This document shows positions 37,016 through 47,002 of a stretch of 64,000 nt of DNA, piece by piece. This stretch comes from Pseudanabaena sp. BC1403 (GTDB lineage Bacteria; Cyanobacteriota; Cyanobacteriia; Pseudanabaenales; Pseudanabaenaceae): assembly GCF_002914585.1 (NCBI RefSeq), contig NZ_PDDM01000011.1:98170-162169 (forward strand), read 5' to 3'. The position numbers were made by a program, and so were the translations under genes. The notes beneath the pieces are model-generated. The model worked only from the letters and a program-made list of their open reading frames with translations, searched no databases and was not told where the DNA came from. Numbering within the stretch: the stretch's first letter is position 1; each line of letters opens with the position of its first letter.

Positions 37016-37534
37016 CTAAGCAACAGCAGCAGCAGCCTTATCGAAGTAGCTACCGATTTCACTCATAAGAGCGGAACAATCGCCACGGGTTACGCCGTTA
37101 GGATCGTTAGCGATCGCGATCGCAGCATCCTTCATTTTGCCGATACCAACAGCAACTGAAGAACCAGGAGTACCAAGTGCCAAGTAGGTTTCTTTCAAAC
37201 CATTGAGGCAACGATCTTCCAAGATGCTTGCATCGCCAGAATAGATAGCATAGGTAACATAGCGCAATACGATTTCCATGTCGCGCAAGCAAGCTGCCAT
37301 ACGACGGCTGGTGTAAGCATTTCCACCAGGAGCGATCAAAGCAGGCTGTTCAGCGAACAAAGCGCGAGCAGCATTAGCAACGATTGCAGAAGAGTTGCTG
37401 GTGATGCGGTTTACAGCGTCCAAGCGTTTGCTGCCATCAGCAACCATTGCGCTTAGAGCATCAATTTGAGAAGCACTGATATAAGCGCCTCTGGAATCAG
37501 CTTGGGATACTACCTTTGCAAATGCGTCGTACAT
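37016..37534 (-). CDS. cpcB: Phycocyanin beta subunit
   Basis: A 172-residue phycocyanin beta chain. Both bilin-binding cysteines are in canonical places: Cys82 ([12 protein letters not shown]) and Cys153 ([12 protein letters not shown]). Asn72, the residue normally methylated, is in GGNAYTS. It is the first gene of the cpcBAEF cluster, and GGAG lies about 12 bp before the ATG. No rod-linker genes (cpcC, cpcD) follow cpcA, unlike many phycocyanin operons, so the linkers must be elsewhere. Confidence 0.98.
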   Translation of the reverse strand: MYDAFAKVVSQADSRGAYISASQIDALSAMVADGSKRLDAVNRITSNSSAIVANAARALFAEQPALIAPGGNAYTSRRMAACLRDMEIVLRYVTYAIYSGDASILEDRCLNGLKETYLALGTPGSSVAVGIGKMKDAAIAIANDPNGVTRGDCSALMSEIGSYFDKAAAAVA

Positions 37535-37859
37535 AATACTGTTATCTCCAGTTTTGTAATTATCTTTTGTTTTTATGTCATCTTCAAACTGATTAAAGTC
37601 TGATGGATGATTGACCGATCTAAGCGTTATCTGATGTTTATTTCAGAAAACCTTAGAAAAACCTTTGTTTTAAATAGTTGGAAAAACTTACTCGATTTAG
37701 ATAAACACTTGTGGTTTCTTCAATCTCGCGCAGTTCAATTTCCTACCTATTTGTTTATACTATGTCGTTGGATCATTTTTTATTACAGATTGTCACAATT
37801 TATAACGGGTTGTTTCAAGATGTCGTTTTTGGACTCGCGATCGCTATTGATTCTACGGG
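37535..37859 (-). promoter_or_regulatory. cpcB leader and promoter region
   Basis: About 325 bp between the kinase terminator and cpcB with no gene. It is AT-rich and long enough for a promoter and a long 5' leader, as is usual for cpc operons. Candidate TATA-like boxes occur (around GTTATAAAT and AGTATAAAC on the minus strand), but I cannot assign the start point. Confidence 0.5.
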
Positions 37860-37893
37860 AAAAGGCGGTTCTAGCAGTTTTAGAACTACCTTT
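37860..37893 (-). terminator. Terminator of the phytochrome-like kinase gene
   Basis: Imperfect stem (GGTAGTTCTA with TAGAACCGCC) followed by T on the minus strand, just after the stop codon at 37895-37897. It separates the kinase transcript from cpcBA. Confidence 0.6.
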
Positions 37894-37894
37894 T

Positions 37895-40800
37895 TTATAC
37901 TTCTTTTAAAATTTGCTGTATTGTCAGCAACAATTGCTTGAGCTTGACAGGCTTGCTGAGATAGGAATTAGCACCTGCTTCTAGACATTTTTCGCGATCG
38001 TTAGGCATCGCTAAGGCTGTAAGAGCAATCACGGGTATATCTGCAATTGCAGGTAAAGATCGAATTTGACGAGTGGCATCCAACCCATCCATGATTGGCA
38101 TTTGAATATCCATCAAAATTAGATTGGGATGTGAAGCATTTGCCATATCGACAGCCTCCTGTCCATTTTGGGCTTGGATAATCTCATAGCCTTGTTGCTC
38201 AAGGAAGTCCACAATCGTCATCGTATTTGCTTCGCTATCTTCTGCTAACAGGATTAATGCTGGCTTGGTAGATTGCGGAATGGGTGCAGTGGATAGAAAC
38301 TGCTTGTTATTTAATCTCTCTGGCTTGGTTTGAAGAGTTAGGGGTTGGCTATTGGGAGGAGTTGGAGTTGGTAAGGAGGTGGGAATAGAGATATAAGGTA
38401 AAGTAACTGTAAAGCAACTGCCTAAGCCAATGTTACTCTCGACATCTACTCTGCCATTTTGTAATTCGACTAGATATTTGACTAATGCTAGACCTAACCC
38501 TGTACCTTCATATTGACGATTGAGCTTGCTATCAATCTGCACAAAGGACTGAAAAAGCTTGCTGATATTTTCTGGTGCAATGCCGATACCAGTATCGCTA
38601 ACATGAAACTGAATTGTCTGTTTGTTAACGTTTTTGTTGTCAATATCAACGGATAAAGTAACTTTGCCACCTACTGGCGTGAATTTGACGGCATTGTTAA
38701 GCAGATTGATGAGCACTTGGCGCATCCGTAATTCATCTACAGCAACTCTGATCGCGATTGGAGTAATGTTTACCTCCATAACGATTTTCTTTGCTGCTGC
38801 TGCTTGCTTGACAAAGCTCAGACTGTTCTCACAAAGTTTTGGTAATGAGGTCGGTGCAATCTGTAGCTTTAGTTTGCCAGCTTCAATTTGAGTGAGATCT
38901 AAAATGTCGCTAATTAAATTGAGTAAATGTTGACCACTTTGCTCGATGGTAACGATCGCATTTGTTTGTTTCTCGTTCAATTCACCATAAACGTTTTCTT
39001 GTAAGCTTTCTGATAAACCCAAAATGGCATTGAGCGGTGTTCGCAGTTCGTGACTCATATTGGCAAGAAATTCGCTCTTAGCCGCATTCGCCGCATCAGC
39101 AGCTTCTCTCATGGTTTGAGCCTGAACTAATAATTCAGACTGTTGCAGAGCTACCCCTAATTGTGAAGCGATTTGTGTGGCAAATTCTTTTTCTCTCGGT
39201 TGCCATTGCCGCGCTCCAGAGCATTGATGAATGCATAGTAGCCCCCAAAGTTCTTCATTTCTAAATAGCGGTACAGTTAAGATCGCTTTAACCTGAAAGT
39301 CAGAGAGCATTTTCAGGTAATCAGCTTCTAAATCGGCATTGTGTATATCATCAATTGCATAGTACTTTTGGGTAGGACTTGCTTTGATTTCTTTGACTAG
39401 AGGATGCTTGGGAATCGGAGTCCCTAAGATAGATAGATAGTTTATGCGGATATCTTCAGAAATTATTTGTCCTTGTTGACGATCGGATTTAAATCGAAAA
39501 ATTATGACGCGATCGGCATGAAGCAATCGGCGGACTTCTTGAGTGGTAGTCGTAAAAATCGTAGATAGATCTAGAGATTGCCGAATTTTGCTGATTACAA
39601 TCGCTAAGGTTTGCTGTTGCTCTTCTATCGCTGGTAATTGTCGGGCTTGGGTTTGGTTTTGTTCTAGCACTTCTGCTTGCTGCAAAGCTGCTCCTAAGTA
39701 AGCAGCAACCTGTTTGCCAAATTCCACCTCCGATTCTTCCCATACACGAGTTTTACTATGCTTATAAATCCCTAATAGTCCCCATAGTTTCCGCCCAACA
39801 AAAATCGGAATCACCAAAAAGGCTTTGATCAGGTAATGCTCAAGAATTTCAATATGACATGGAGACAGTTGGGCGTTATAAATGTCACTGACATTAGAAA
39901 CTTCGTGGTTTTGGTAGCGACCGCCTTGAGTTTCCTGCAAATATGTGTCATTCCATATAGTTCTTGAAGCGGCTAAAATATGCGCCCATTCAGGACTAAG
40001 TGATCCGAGACGGTTGATAAATCCACCGCCCCAGTCAGGATCGAATTGATAAATGCCAACTCGATCTACGGCTAATAATTGGCGGACTTCTTCGGTAGCC
40101 GTGCAGAAAAATGTGTCTACATCTAGGGCTTGTTGTAATTTGGCGAGGATTCTGGCTAAAGCACGTTGTTGGTTAGCGATCATCGTGGAGTAGTGCAACT
40201 CCATCGTGCGAATTTGTACCTGTTTTTCTAAACTGGCATTTAAAATTTGGATCTGCTTGTAGAGTTTGTCCTGTTTGATCGCCGTAGCAAAGCGCTCGGA
40301 AAGAGACTGAGCTAAGCGGATATCTGAATCTGCCCAAGATTGTGCATTGCCCTTCTTGATTTGCTTCCATGCTTCAAAGGATTGGCGTGGTGCAAGCTGC
40401 CGCTTATCAGGATCATGTTCGCCTGCCCACAACACTTCGTGATTGGTATCATTGCGAAAAATACTGAGACAGCCCACTACTTCATATCCAAAACAGATCG
40501 GAACGATTAAAATCCCACGAATTTTGGTTGCTTGAAAAGAGATCGCCAATGTCCGAAATAATGGTTCTTGATAGATGTCGGCGATCGCCCAAATATTCAA
40601 GTCCGTGATTGACTCTTGGGGCACTGAGGAGAGTGTATAAACAGCCCGCATCCAAGCTACTGACCAAGGCTTTTCGTTGGTATTATTTTCAGAATCTCGA
40701 TTAGTGGTGTTCTCGGCTGAGTGCAGAAAGTTTTGCCAGAGTAAATTTTCTTCAATATTGCGATCGTTGCCGCTAATGTGATCGGGCTGTTCACCACAGG

Positions 40801-41695
40801 TATACAAATCAGATGTAAGGTTCGTACCATTGATGGGCAAATACAAGCGCCCACCTGAGCCTTGAAATAACTCCACTGTTTTTTCTAGCGCTTCCTGCAA
40901 TTGCGCTACAGTTCGGGAATAGAGCAAAGTCGTAACCTGATTGACATTAGCTTCCTGTTTAGCCTGTGCTCGCACCTGTTCTAATAAAACCGATTGGGCG
41001 ATCGCCACAGATACTTGATCGACAACGGCTTGAATAAAATTTAATTCTTCTTCAGTCACATTGCGCGGTTCTGAATGATGCGAGATCAGCAATCCCCAAA
41101 GGTGCTGGTTGGGCTTGAGTGAAGGTAATTGGGATTCTTTAGTCGGTGGACTTTCGACAATCAGCGGTAAGTTAGAGTCTTTAGTCAGTGGACTTTCGAT
41201 AACGATTGGCACAACAATTGAAGACCTCACCCCCATAGAGGTCATATATTCCATGTGGCATGGATCGAGCGGACGATAACGAATATCTGGATCTTTTACA
41301 GGTTCTCCTGTTTCGATACAGTCCAAGGGACTAATCCCTATTTGATGATTATTGAGATCGATAATTGTGCGCTGGCGAGCTAGCAAAAACAGTTCGCGAG
41401 CATAGGCGGGAATATCATCAGCAGGAAAATTCAAACCTAAAAGGGAGGGTAGACGGTTTTCACTTATTGATTCGGCAATGACTAATCCATGACCTTCAGG
41501 CTGAAACCGATAAATTTTGAGCCGATCTGTTCCTAGAAATGAACGCACCTCAGCAACAGTTGCTGACAGGATTTCCTGTAATTCTAGAGATTGACGAATA
41601 TTATTAGTGATTCTATTAAGCAGCATCTGTTGAGTTAGATTAGATGTCTGCGTACTAATATTTTCTGGAGACTCAATTTTTTTGTTCATATTCAA
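37895..41695 (-). CDS. Phytochrome-like multi-GAF hybrid histidine kinase (candidate photoreceptor)
   Basis: A 1266-residue soluble kinase with four GAF/PHY-like modules. GAF1 (about 40-240) has the phytochrome-type FPADDIPAYARELF block and a Cys146-His147 pair in DPCHMEYMTSMGVRSS. A PHY/GAF-like region spans about 255-480. GAF3 (about 515-675) resembles cyanobacteriochromes: DTYLQETQGGRY, then Cys613-His614 in SPCHIEILEHY. GAF4 (about 695-855) has ADYLKML at that place and no cysteine. HisKA (His882), HATPase_c (DTGIGIAP and GTGLGLAL) and a receiver (Asp1196, LILMDIQMP) follow. GAF1 carries an insertion at 166-192 containing a tandem duplication (ESPLTKDSNLPL and ESPPTKESQLPS). Bilin binding at one or both Cys-His sites is likely by family but unproven. 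It lies directly upstream of cpcB on the same strand. Confidence 0.88.
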   Translation of the reverse strand: MNMNKKIESPENISTQTSNLTQQMLLNRITNNIRQSLELQEILSATVAEVRSFLGTDRLKIYRFQPEGHGLVIAESISENRLPSLLGLNFPADDIPAYARELFLLARQRTIIDLNNHQIGISPLDCIETGEPVKDPDIRYRPLDPCHMEYMTSMGVRSSIVVPIVIESPLTKDSNLPLIVESPPTKESQLPSLKPNQHLWGLLISHHSEPRNVTEEELNFIQAVVDQVSVAIAQSVLLEQVRAQAKQEANVNQVTTLLYSRTVAQLQEALEKTVELFQGSGGRLYLPINGTNLTSDLYTCGEQPDHISGNDRNIEENLLWQNFLHSAENTTNRDSENNTNEKPWSVAWMRAVYTLSSVPQESITDLNIWAIADIYQEPLFRTLAISFQATKIRGILIVPICFGYEVVGCLSIFRNDTNHEVLWAGEHDPDKRQLAPRQSFEAWKQIKKGNAQSWADSDIRLAQSLSERFATAIKQDKLYKQIQILNASLEKQVQIRTMELHYSTMIANQQRALARILAKLQQALDVDTFFCTATEEVRQLLAVDRVGIYQFDPDWGGGFINRLGSLSPEWAHILAASRTIWNDTYLQETQGGRYQNHEVSNVSDIYNAQLSPCHIEILEHYLIKAFLVIPIFVGRKLWGLLGIYKHSKTRVWEESEVEFGKQVAAYLGAALQQAEVLEQNQTQARQLPAIEEQQQTLAIVISKIRQSLDLSTIFTTTTQEVRRLLHADRVIIFRFKSDRQQGQIISEDIRINYLSILGTPIPKHPLVKEIKASPTQKYYAIDDIHNADLEADYLKMLSDFQVKAILTVPLFRNEELWGLLCIHQCSGARQWQPREKEFATQIASQLGVALQQSELLVQAQTMREAADAANAAKSEFLANMSHELRTPLNAILGLSESLQENVYGELNEKQTNAIVTIEQSGQHLLNLISDILDLTQIEAGKLKLQIAPTSLPKLCENSLSFVKQAAAAKKIVMEVNITPIAIRVAVDELRMRQVLINLLNNAVKFTPVGGKVTLSVDIDNKNVNKQTIQFHVSDTGIGIAPENISKLFQSFVQIDSKLNRQYEGTGLGLALVKYLVELQNGRVDVESNIGLGSCFTVTLPYISIPTSLPTPTPPNSQPLTLQTKPERLNNKQFLSTAPIPQSTKPALILLAEDSEANTMTIVDFLEQQGYEIIQAQNGQEAVDMANASHPNLILMDIQMPIMDGLDATRQIRSLPAIADIPVIALTALAMPNDREKCLEAGANSYLSKPVKLKQLLLTIQQILKEV

Positions 41696-42047
41696 GTAAA
41701 TATCTATATTAATTTCAAAAATAATGACTGATTTTTAAAAGCGATTAAAACAAATGCGAAGAAAGATTATTTTGCGAGGCTAATCTAAATCTAAACTCAT
41801 ACAAAGCTATTGTAATTTAAGGCTTGCGTGAAAAGTCTTAAATCCCCCGACCCCTTTTCACTACAAAGCTTTTAACCTTTTTATGCCTATTTTTAAATAT
41901 TAATTAAAAGTTTTATATACAAGATTAAGCACGTCCAACCTATTTCTAGAGTATAACCTAAGCTAATAACAAATACTGAATAAATTTAGTAGTTTAGGGA
42001 AATTGTAACGACTGCCTCAAAGCATAAATGGATTGAGAATTGCAATT
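41696..42047. other. Intergenic region with no recognisable feature
   Basis: About 350 bp, AT-rich, between the kinase start and the phosphotransferase stop. It must contain the kinase promoter. I see no hairpin, repeat or small gene worth naming. Confidence 0.4.
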
Positions 42048-43520
42048 TTAGAGAGATTTTTTCAAGCGATCGCAAAGCGTCTTGACTACTTCAATCCGTG
42101 CAAATTTCTTGTCATTCGCTGCGATCGTATACCAAGGAGCAAACTCTGTTCCCGTGCGTTCGATCATCTCGTTAGCCGCTAGTTCGTAGTCATTCCATTT
42201 TGCCCGATTGCGAAAATCTTCATCGGTGATTTTATAGTGCTTATAGGGTGTTTCCTGTCTCAATTGGAATCTTCGCAATTGCTCGTCAGCATCAATATGA
42301 ATCCAAAACTTGAGTATCAAAGTACTATGTTCGTGAAGTTGCTGCTCAAAATTGACGATTTCAGCATAGGCTCGCATCCATTCGGCTTCAGAGGCAAAAC
42401 CCTCGCCCCTTTCTACAAGCACACGTCCATACCAACTGCGATCGAAAATCGTGACTCGCCCAGCCCGTGGAATATGCCGCCAAAATCGCCACAGATAATG
42501 ATGCGATCGCTCCTCATCCGTAGGAGCCGCGATGGGAATAACCTGATAGTCACGGGCATCTAGAGCAGAAGTAACACGGCGGATAATTCCTCCTTTACCT
42601 GCGGCATCCCAACCCTCAAAAACGAGAATCACCGATCGCCCTAATTGCTTAGCTTGACGATAAAGTAAATTAAGCCGACCTTGATACTTTTCCAACAATC
42701 TCTTGTAGTCTTCTTCACTTAGACTCTGCTCAAGATTAAGCGTATCCAGAATTGTGTAAGGGTTTTCAGCTTTAACTGGAGATGTCGATATTTTGACTGT
42801 CCGTGAGTGTTCTGTGGCAAGACGCTTGGAAATCAAATCTAGAATATAGTTCCCTACCGTAATGCTGCGATATCTCTTATCTTGCCCCTCAATAACCAGC
42901 CAAGGCGCTTCACCTGTACTTGTCGTTCGGAGTGCGCGTTCTGAAATAAGCCGAAACTTATCGTAAAGCTTGAAGTGCTGCCAATCCAAATCTGTAACTC
43001 GCCAACGAGTTTCGGGATTCTTCATCAGTAATTTTAGGCGAGCAGATTGGGCTTCTTTACTGAGATGAAACCAAAATTTGATAATCAGTGCCCCGTCATC
43101 CACCAACGCTTTCTCAAAGGCATTAATTCGCATCAAATCCACATCAAGATCCGTATTTTTGGTCTTCCCATAGACACGATCAATGATGGGGCGGGTATAC
43201 CATGACCCAAATAAAATGCCGATGCGTCCTTTCGGTGGTAGAACTCGCCAAAATCGCCAAGCTTCTGGGCGTTCGCGCTCTTCGTCAGAAGCAGATCCAA
43301 AAGCATGGGTTTCCAGATAATGTGGGTCTATCCACTCATGGATCAAATTAACAGTTTCCCCCTTGCCAGCACCATCTACACCACCAATGAGAATAATCAC
43401 TGGAAAGGAAGCATTTTTGAGTTCTTCCTGAACTTCCAAGAGTTTTATTCGCAGAATTGGTTCTTGAGCCTCATACTCTACTTTACTTAGCTTGTGTCCG
43501 ATTTCAGCAGATTCAAACAT
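42048..43520 (-). CDS. pap: Polyphosphate:AMP phosphotransferase (tandem PPK2 domains)
   Basis: About 490 residues from the ATG at 43520 (MFESAEIGHK); the TTG at 43541 is less likely. There are two tandem PPK2 P-loop domains. The first has Walker A GGVDGAGKG (about 46-54) and the second EGWDAAGKGG (about 300), each followed by a lid region rich in Arg and Glu (ERERPEAWRFW and EERSHHYLWRFW). Only the second keeps the DRSWYGRVLVER motif in full. The first has FGSWYTRPIIDR, so it may be structural, as described for the two-domain PPK2 class. The enzyme uses polyphosphate to phosphorylate AMP or related nucleotides. It stands alone, 253 bp from glycine-tRNA or pigment genes only by chance. Confidence 0.85.
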   Translation of the reverse strand: MFESAEIGHKLSKVEYEAQEPILRIKLLEVQEELKNASFPVIILIGGVDGAGKGETVNLIHEWIDPHYLETHAFGSASDEERERPEAWRFWRVLPPKGRIGILFGSWYTRPIIDRVYGKTKNTDLDVDLMRINAFEKALVDDGALIIKFWFHLSKEAQSARLKLLMKNPETRWRVTDLDWQHFKLYDKFRLISERALRTTSTGEAPWLVIEGQDKRYRSITVGNYILDLISKRLATEHSRTVKISTSPVKAENPYTILDTLNLEQSLSEEDYKRLLEKYQGRLNLLYRQAKQLGRSVILVFEGWDAAGKGGIIRRVTSALDARDYQVIPIAAPTDEERSHHYLWRFWRHIPRAGRVTIFDRSWYGRVLVERGEGFASEAEWMRAYAEIVNFEQQLHEHSTLILKFWIHIDADEQLRRFQLRQETPYKHYKITDEDFRNRAKWNDYELAANEMIERTGTEFAPWYTIAANDKKFARIEVVKTLCDRLKKSL

Positions 43521-43679
43521 AGTACAAGTATCTATCCTCAATCAAATACCTAAACCCAGTTTAGCGGTATTAAATCTCCCCAATCAATTTTCACGTCTTC
43601 GGCAGGAATAACCGAATCGGTTCAAATCATTTTGGGGATTGGGTTTGAGGCAAAGATGAATGACATAAATCGTAACAGA

Positions 43680-44426
43680 TTAGACTTGTTTCAATTTGCG
43701 CTCTAAGTCAAATAGAAAACCGTGAATATACTCTTCTGTCCATTCCGAACCGTAGAATCGATTAAACATACCTCTTGCAGGATCTTTTTCAGCGCGATAA
43801 CGTAAATATCTCAGATGTGCTTCTTTGATTTCAGCTAATCTCAGTTCATCAGTTATCGGCTCAGCGCGATCGCAAAAGTCTAAATAAGCCTGAAGATAAT
43901 CTTTGAAAGCATGGAAAACATGGGTTTCCACCACTTCATTTTCTTTTGGTCTAGTCCATAAGAAAGCAGGAGAGAAAAACTGACTTGCTTCTTCAGGAAA
44001 ATCGCCACCCCAAGTTAAATGTTGTTGATAGGACTCAAAGATCGGCAAAATTGGCTTTGTATATTTATCTTGATAGTTTGGATCGTCCCGAAACAATGGT
44101 TGCATATCCAATGCAATCAGATGTCCCCCAGGTAGAGTGACTAAGTCGCCGCCAAAAAATGGCAAGTCATAATTCAAATGTGGAAAAATGACAAAATTTA
44201 AAACCTGAAGTGAGCTTCCGCCTTGGACATGGGCAGCACGGATTTGACGAAGCTTAGATGACTGGTAGCCAAAACTAGTTGTTAAGACTTCATTCTGGTG
44301 ACTTCCCTTGCCAACGATCGCAGATTTGGACTCGAATCCGTCAGGAATTGGGTATGGCTGCAAATCAGGGAATCGCTCTTTTAAAGAGGCGATCGCGTGA
44401 TCTAAAAAAGGTTGATATAAAGTCAT
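43680..44426 (-). CDS. pebB: Phycoerythrobilin:ferredoxin oxidoreductase
   Basis: A 248-residue member of the ferredoxin-dependent bilin reductase family. Conserved features are [30 protein letters not shown] in the centre and [20 protein letters not shown] at the end. The subfamily is assigned by resemblance to PebB and by its place directly after pebA. It reduces 15,16-dihydrobiliverdin to phycoerythrobilin. Its ATG follows the pebA stop with no intervening base, so translation is probably coupled. This fits the substrate channelling known for PebA/PebB. Confidence 0.9.
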   Translation of the reverse strand: MTLYQPFLDHAIASLKERFPDLQPYPIPDGFESKSAIVGKGSHQNEVLTTSFGYQSSKLRQIRAAHVQGGSSLQVLNFVIFPHLNYDLPFFGGDLVTLPGGHLIALDMQPLFRDDPNYQDKYTKPILPIFESYQQHLTWGGDFPEEASQFFSPAFLWTRPKENEVVETHVFHAFKDYLQAYLDFCDRAEPITDELRLAEIKEAHLRYLRYRAEKDPARGMFNRFYGSEWTEEYIHGFLFDLERKLKQV

Positions 44427-45152
44427 TTAAACCGTCACTGCCAAAGGCTTTGCATCTTCAAATAAAAATCCGTACAAAAATTTCTCAGACCATGCATGTC
44501 CAAAATAACTGCTGAATAGCCCAGAGGCAGGATCGCGATCGGCGCTGTATTGGTCATAGTCCTTTTGCGCCTTAACGATCCGTTGAATATCCGACTGATC
44601 GATTAGAGGCTGTGCATCGGCAAGCATTGTCCAATAAAGATTCAAATAGTCCTTGAATGCTTCTAGCACCCTAGTTCTAACAGTTTCAGGATCGGTCTTT
44701 GCAAACAATAAATATTTTGAGAAATATTGATTAGCATCGTAAAACTTCATTTCCAGATTTTGTGCCAAGTCTGGATACTTGTCATGCAAAGTTTTGAGCG
44801 GATAAATGTATTTTTCCAAATATGCCCGATCTTGAAATAATGGCTGAAAGTCCATCACAATCAAGTTTTTTACCGATCCAAATGACAAAAAATCAATTCC
44901 CAATAGTGGCAAGTCATAGTTATGGCTTGGATAAATGACGCTATTAAAAATTTGGGCGCTTGCACCTGCATCAATGTATGTATAGCGAATTTTGCGAAAT
45001 TCTGGACATTGATAGCACCAACTCCGAATCGTTGCAGGGCTACGACCGCGATCGCTAACACAAGACTCTAAACCTTCTGGTATCAAGCGGCTTTGCAAGT
45101 CAAACCTTTGAAATAGCGACTGCTCTAGATAGTCAAGAAAAGGTTTATACAT
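44427..45152 (-). CDS. pebA: 15,16-dihydrobiliverdin:ferredoxin oxidoreductase
   Basis: A 241-residue bilin reductase with the family core SHNYDLPLLGIDFLSFGSVKNLIVMDFQPLF and the C-terminal SSYFGHAWSEKFLYGFLF. It converts biliverdin IXalpha to 15,16-dihydrobiliverdin, the first half of phycoerythrobilin synthesis. Its presence with pebB implies that the organism makes a phycoerythrobilin-carrying protein such as phycoerythrin, encoded outside this window. About 215 bp of upstream sequence can hold its promoter. Confidence 0.9.
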   Translation of the reverse strand: MYKPFLDYLEQSLFQRFDLQSRLIPEGLESCVSDRGRSPATIRSWCYQCPEFRKIRYTYIDAGASAQIFNSVIYPSHNYDLPLLGIDFLSFGSVKNLIVMDFQPLFQDRAYLEKYIYPLKTLHDKYPDLAQNLEMKFYDANQYFSKYLLFAKTDPETVRTRVLEAFKDYLNLYWTMLADAQPLIDQSDIQRIVKAQKDYDQYSADRDPASGLFSSYFGHAWSEKFLYGFLFEDAKPLAVTV

Positions 45153-45283
45153 GAATTTTAGATAAAACTACAAATTTATAAAAGTTGCTTTTTAAGTCTT
45201 AATTCATCACAATACGAGATCGGTTCTTTGTCCAAGGTGGATATGAGAAACTAGTTAATAATCCTTAATATAGACATTACGAA

Positions 45284-45328
45284 CCAAATAAATAAAGGCG
45301 GCGCTTCGCGCCGCCTTTATTTATTTGG
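45284..45328. terminator. 21-bp-arm hairpin between glyQ and pebA
   Basis: Perfect arms with apex GGCGGCGC-TTC-GCGCCGCC and A/T-rich feet, about 40 bp after the glyQ stop on the minus strand. It probably terminates glyQ. The GC apex is the same as that of 55957-55989. Confidence 0.75.
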
Positions 45329-45369
45329 GATTTGATTTACCCTAGATATGCTTTACTGAGCCGATTTTT

Positions 45370-46284
45370 TTAGATGGTTAGCGCAGCTTCAGAAACTAAA
45401 GGAAATCCTAGTGCTTCCCTCTGAGCGTAATAAAGCTTGGCAACTTGACGTGCTAAGTTGCGAATTCGGCCAATATAGCGCACCCGCTCTGTTACCGAAA
45501 TTACACCCCGCGCATCTAACAAATTAAAGGAATGTGAACATTTCAGAACATAATCAAAGGCTGGTAATACAAGTTCAGCTTCTAATAAATGCCCTGCTTC
45601 TTTCTCGTATTGTAAGAACAATTCAAAGAGCAAATCTGAATCCTGTGGCTTGCCGCCAAAGTTACCAAAGTTATAGCCACTATGCTCGACTTCGCCTTGG
45701 TGATGTACTTGTCCATATTTGATGTCGCCTAACTGTGGGTGCGATCGCCACACAATGTCATAAACCGAATCCACCCCTTGCAAGTACATGACTAGACGCT
45801 CTAGCCCATAGGTGATTTCCGCAGAAACAGGGCGACAGTCTAAGCCCCCAACCTGCTGAAAGTAGGTGAATTGGGTGACTTCCATTCCATCTAGCCAAAC
45901 TTCCCAACCAACACCCCATGCGCCGAGGGTCGGTGATTCCCAATCATCTTCGACAAAACGTACATCATGATCGTCGGGATCGATGCCGAGATGCTTAAGG
46001 CTGTTTAGATATAGATCCAGCACGTCATCGGGCGATGGCTTAAGAATTACCTGAAATTGATAATAATGTTGCAAGCGATTAGGATTTTGTCCATAGCGTC
46101 CATCAGTGGGGCGGCGGCATGGCTCAACATAGGCTACGCTCCAAGGCTCTGGGCCGATCGCTCTCAAAAATGTATGCGGACTCATCGTGCCAGCGCCCTT
46201 CTCGATGTCGTAGGGTTGAGCAATCAAACATCCGCGATCGCTCCAATATTTTTGCAACGCCAAAATAACCGACTGAAAATCCAT
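45370..46284 (-). CDS. glyQ: Glycine-tRNA ligase alpha subunit
   Basis: A 304-residue alpha chain of the bacterial alpha2-beta2 glycyl-tRNA synthetase, of normal length. Characteristic blocks are [47 protein letters not shown] and [26 protein letters not shown]. The beta subunit (glyS) is not adjacent, so the two genes are separated in this genome. It is an ordinary housekeeping gene. Confidence 0.97.
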   Translation of the reverse strand: MDFQSVILALQKYWSDRGCLIAQPYDIEKGAGTMSPHTFLRAIGPEPWSVAYVEPCRRPTDGRYGQNPNRLQHYYQFQVILKPSPDDVLDLYLNSLKHLGIDPDDHDVRFVEDDWESPTLGAWGVGWEVWLDGMEVTQFTYFQQVGGLDCRPVSAEITYGLERLVMYLQGVDSVYDIVWRSHPQLGDIKYGQVHHQGEVEHSGYNFGNFGGKPQDSDLLFELFLQYEKEAGHLLEAELVLPAFDYVLKCSHSFNLLDARGVISVTERVRYIGRIRNLARQVAKLYYAQREALGFPLVSEAALTI

Positions 46285-46380
46285 GCTGTACTAGGCAATA
46301 ACACTTTAGCCTTTTATCCTATCAGCGATCGTGTCGAAAATCCTCTAGATTCAGGTCTTGACAGCAATTCTCATTGTGCA

Positions 46381-46411
46381 GGGTTTTCACCGCCGCAGGC
46401 GGTGAAAACCC
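46381..46411. repeat. Hairpin between glyQ and purE
   Basis: Perfect 14-bp arms around a GCA loop (ACCGCC-GCA-GGCGGT). It lies 42 bp after the purE stop and about 100 bp before glyQ, so it may be the purE terminator. It has no T-run. Confidence 0.6.
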
Positions 46412-46452
46412 AAGACTGGTTTGCGCTCAAAATTGCAAGCCACGCAAATAAA

Positions 46453-46971
46453 TCACATTTGCAGCAAATATTTTTCGCTTCCTAATTCGTCTAGCTTATC
46501 TTGCTTCTCCATCACCATTTCCGCCAAAGATTGACGATATGTAATTACCTGTTGGAGAAGATCAGGGTTGTGACTAGCTAGAATCTGCACTGCTAGTAGC
46601 CCTGCATTGTCAGCATTACCGATCGCAACAGTCGCTACAGGGATTCCTTTCGGCATTTGCACAATCGAATAGAGAGAGTCAACACCACTAAGTTGTCTGG
46701 TAGAAACTGGTACACCGATTACAGGTAAAGGTGACAGCGCCGCCACCATACCTGGTAAATGAGCTGCACCACCTGCTCCTGCAATAATTACCTTAATGCC
46801 ACGAGTATGGGCTGTTTTGGCAAATTCCACCATTCTTTCGGGTGTGCGGTGAGCAGAGATAATCGCAACTTCATGGGAGATTTCAAATTTTTGGCAAATT
46901 GCGATCGCGCCTTGCATGGTGGGTAGGTCAGAGTCACTGCCCATGATGATACTAACTTGTGGATTTTGCAT
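46453..46971 (-). CDS. purE: N5-carboxyaminoimidazole ribonucleotide mutase
   Basis: A 172-residue PurE, which rearranges N5-CAIR to CAIR in purine synthesis. The N-terminal signature VSIIMGSDSDLPTM and the substrate-site block SAHRTPERMVEFAKTA are present. AGGAAHLPGMVAALSPLPVIGVPV is intact. Its length is typical of the stand-alone class I enzyme. It is not in a purine operon here. Confidence 0.97.
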   Translation of the reverse strand: MQNPQVSIIMGSDSDLPTMQGAIAICQKFEISHEVAIISAHRTPERMVEFAKTAHTRGIKVIIAGAGGAAHLPGMVAALSPLPVIGVPVSTRQLSGVDSLYSIVQMPKGIPVATVAIGNADNAGLLAVQILASHNPDLLQQVITYRQSLAEMVMEKQDKLDELGSEKYLLQM

Positions 46972-47002
46972 ATTTTAGATTTTTTATATAGCTATAGCAT
47001 TA

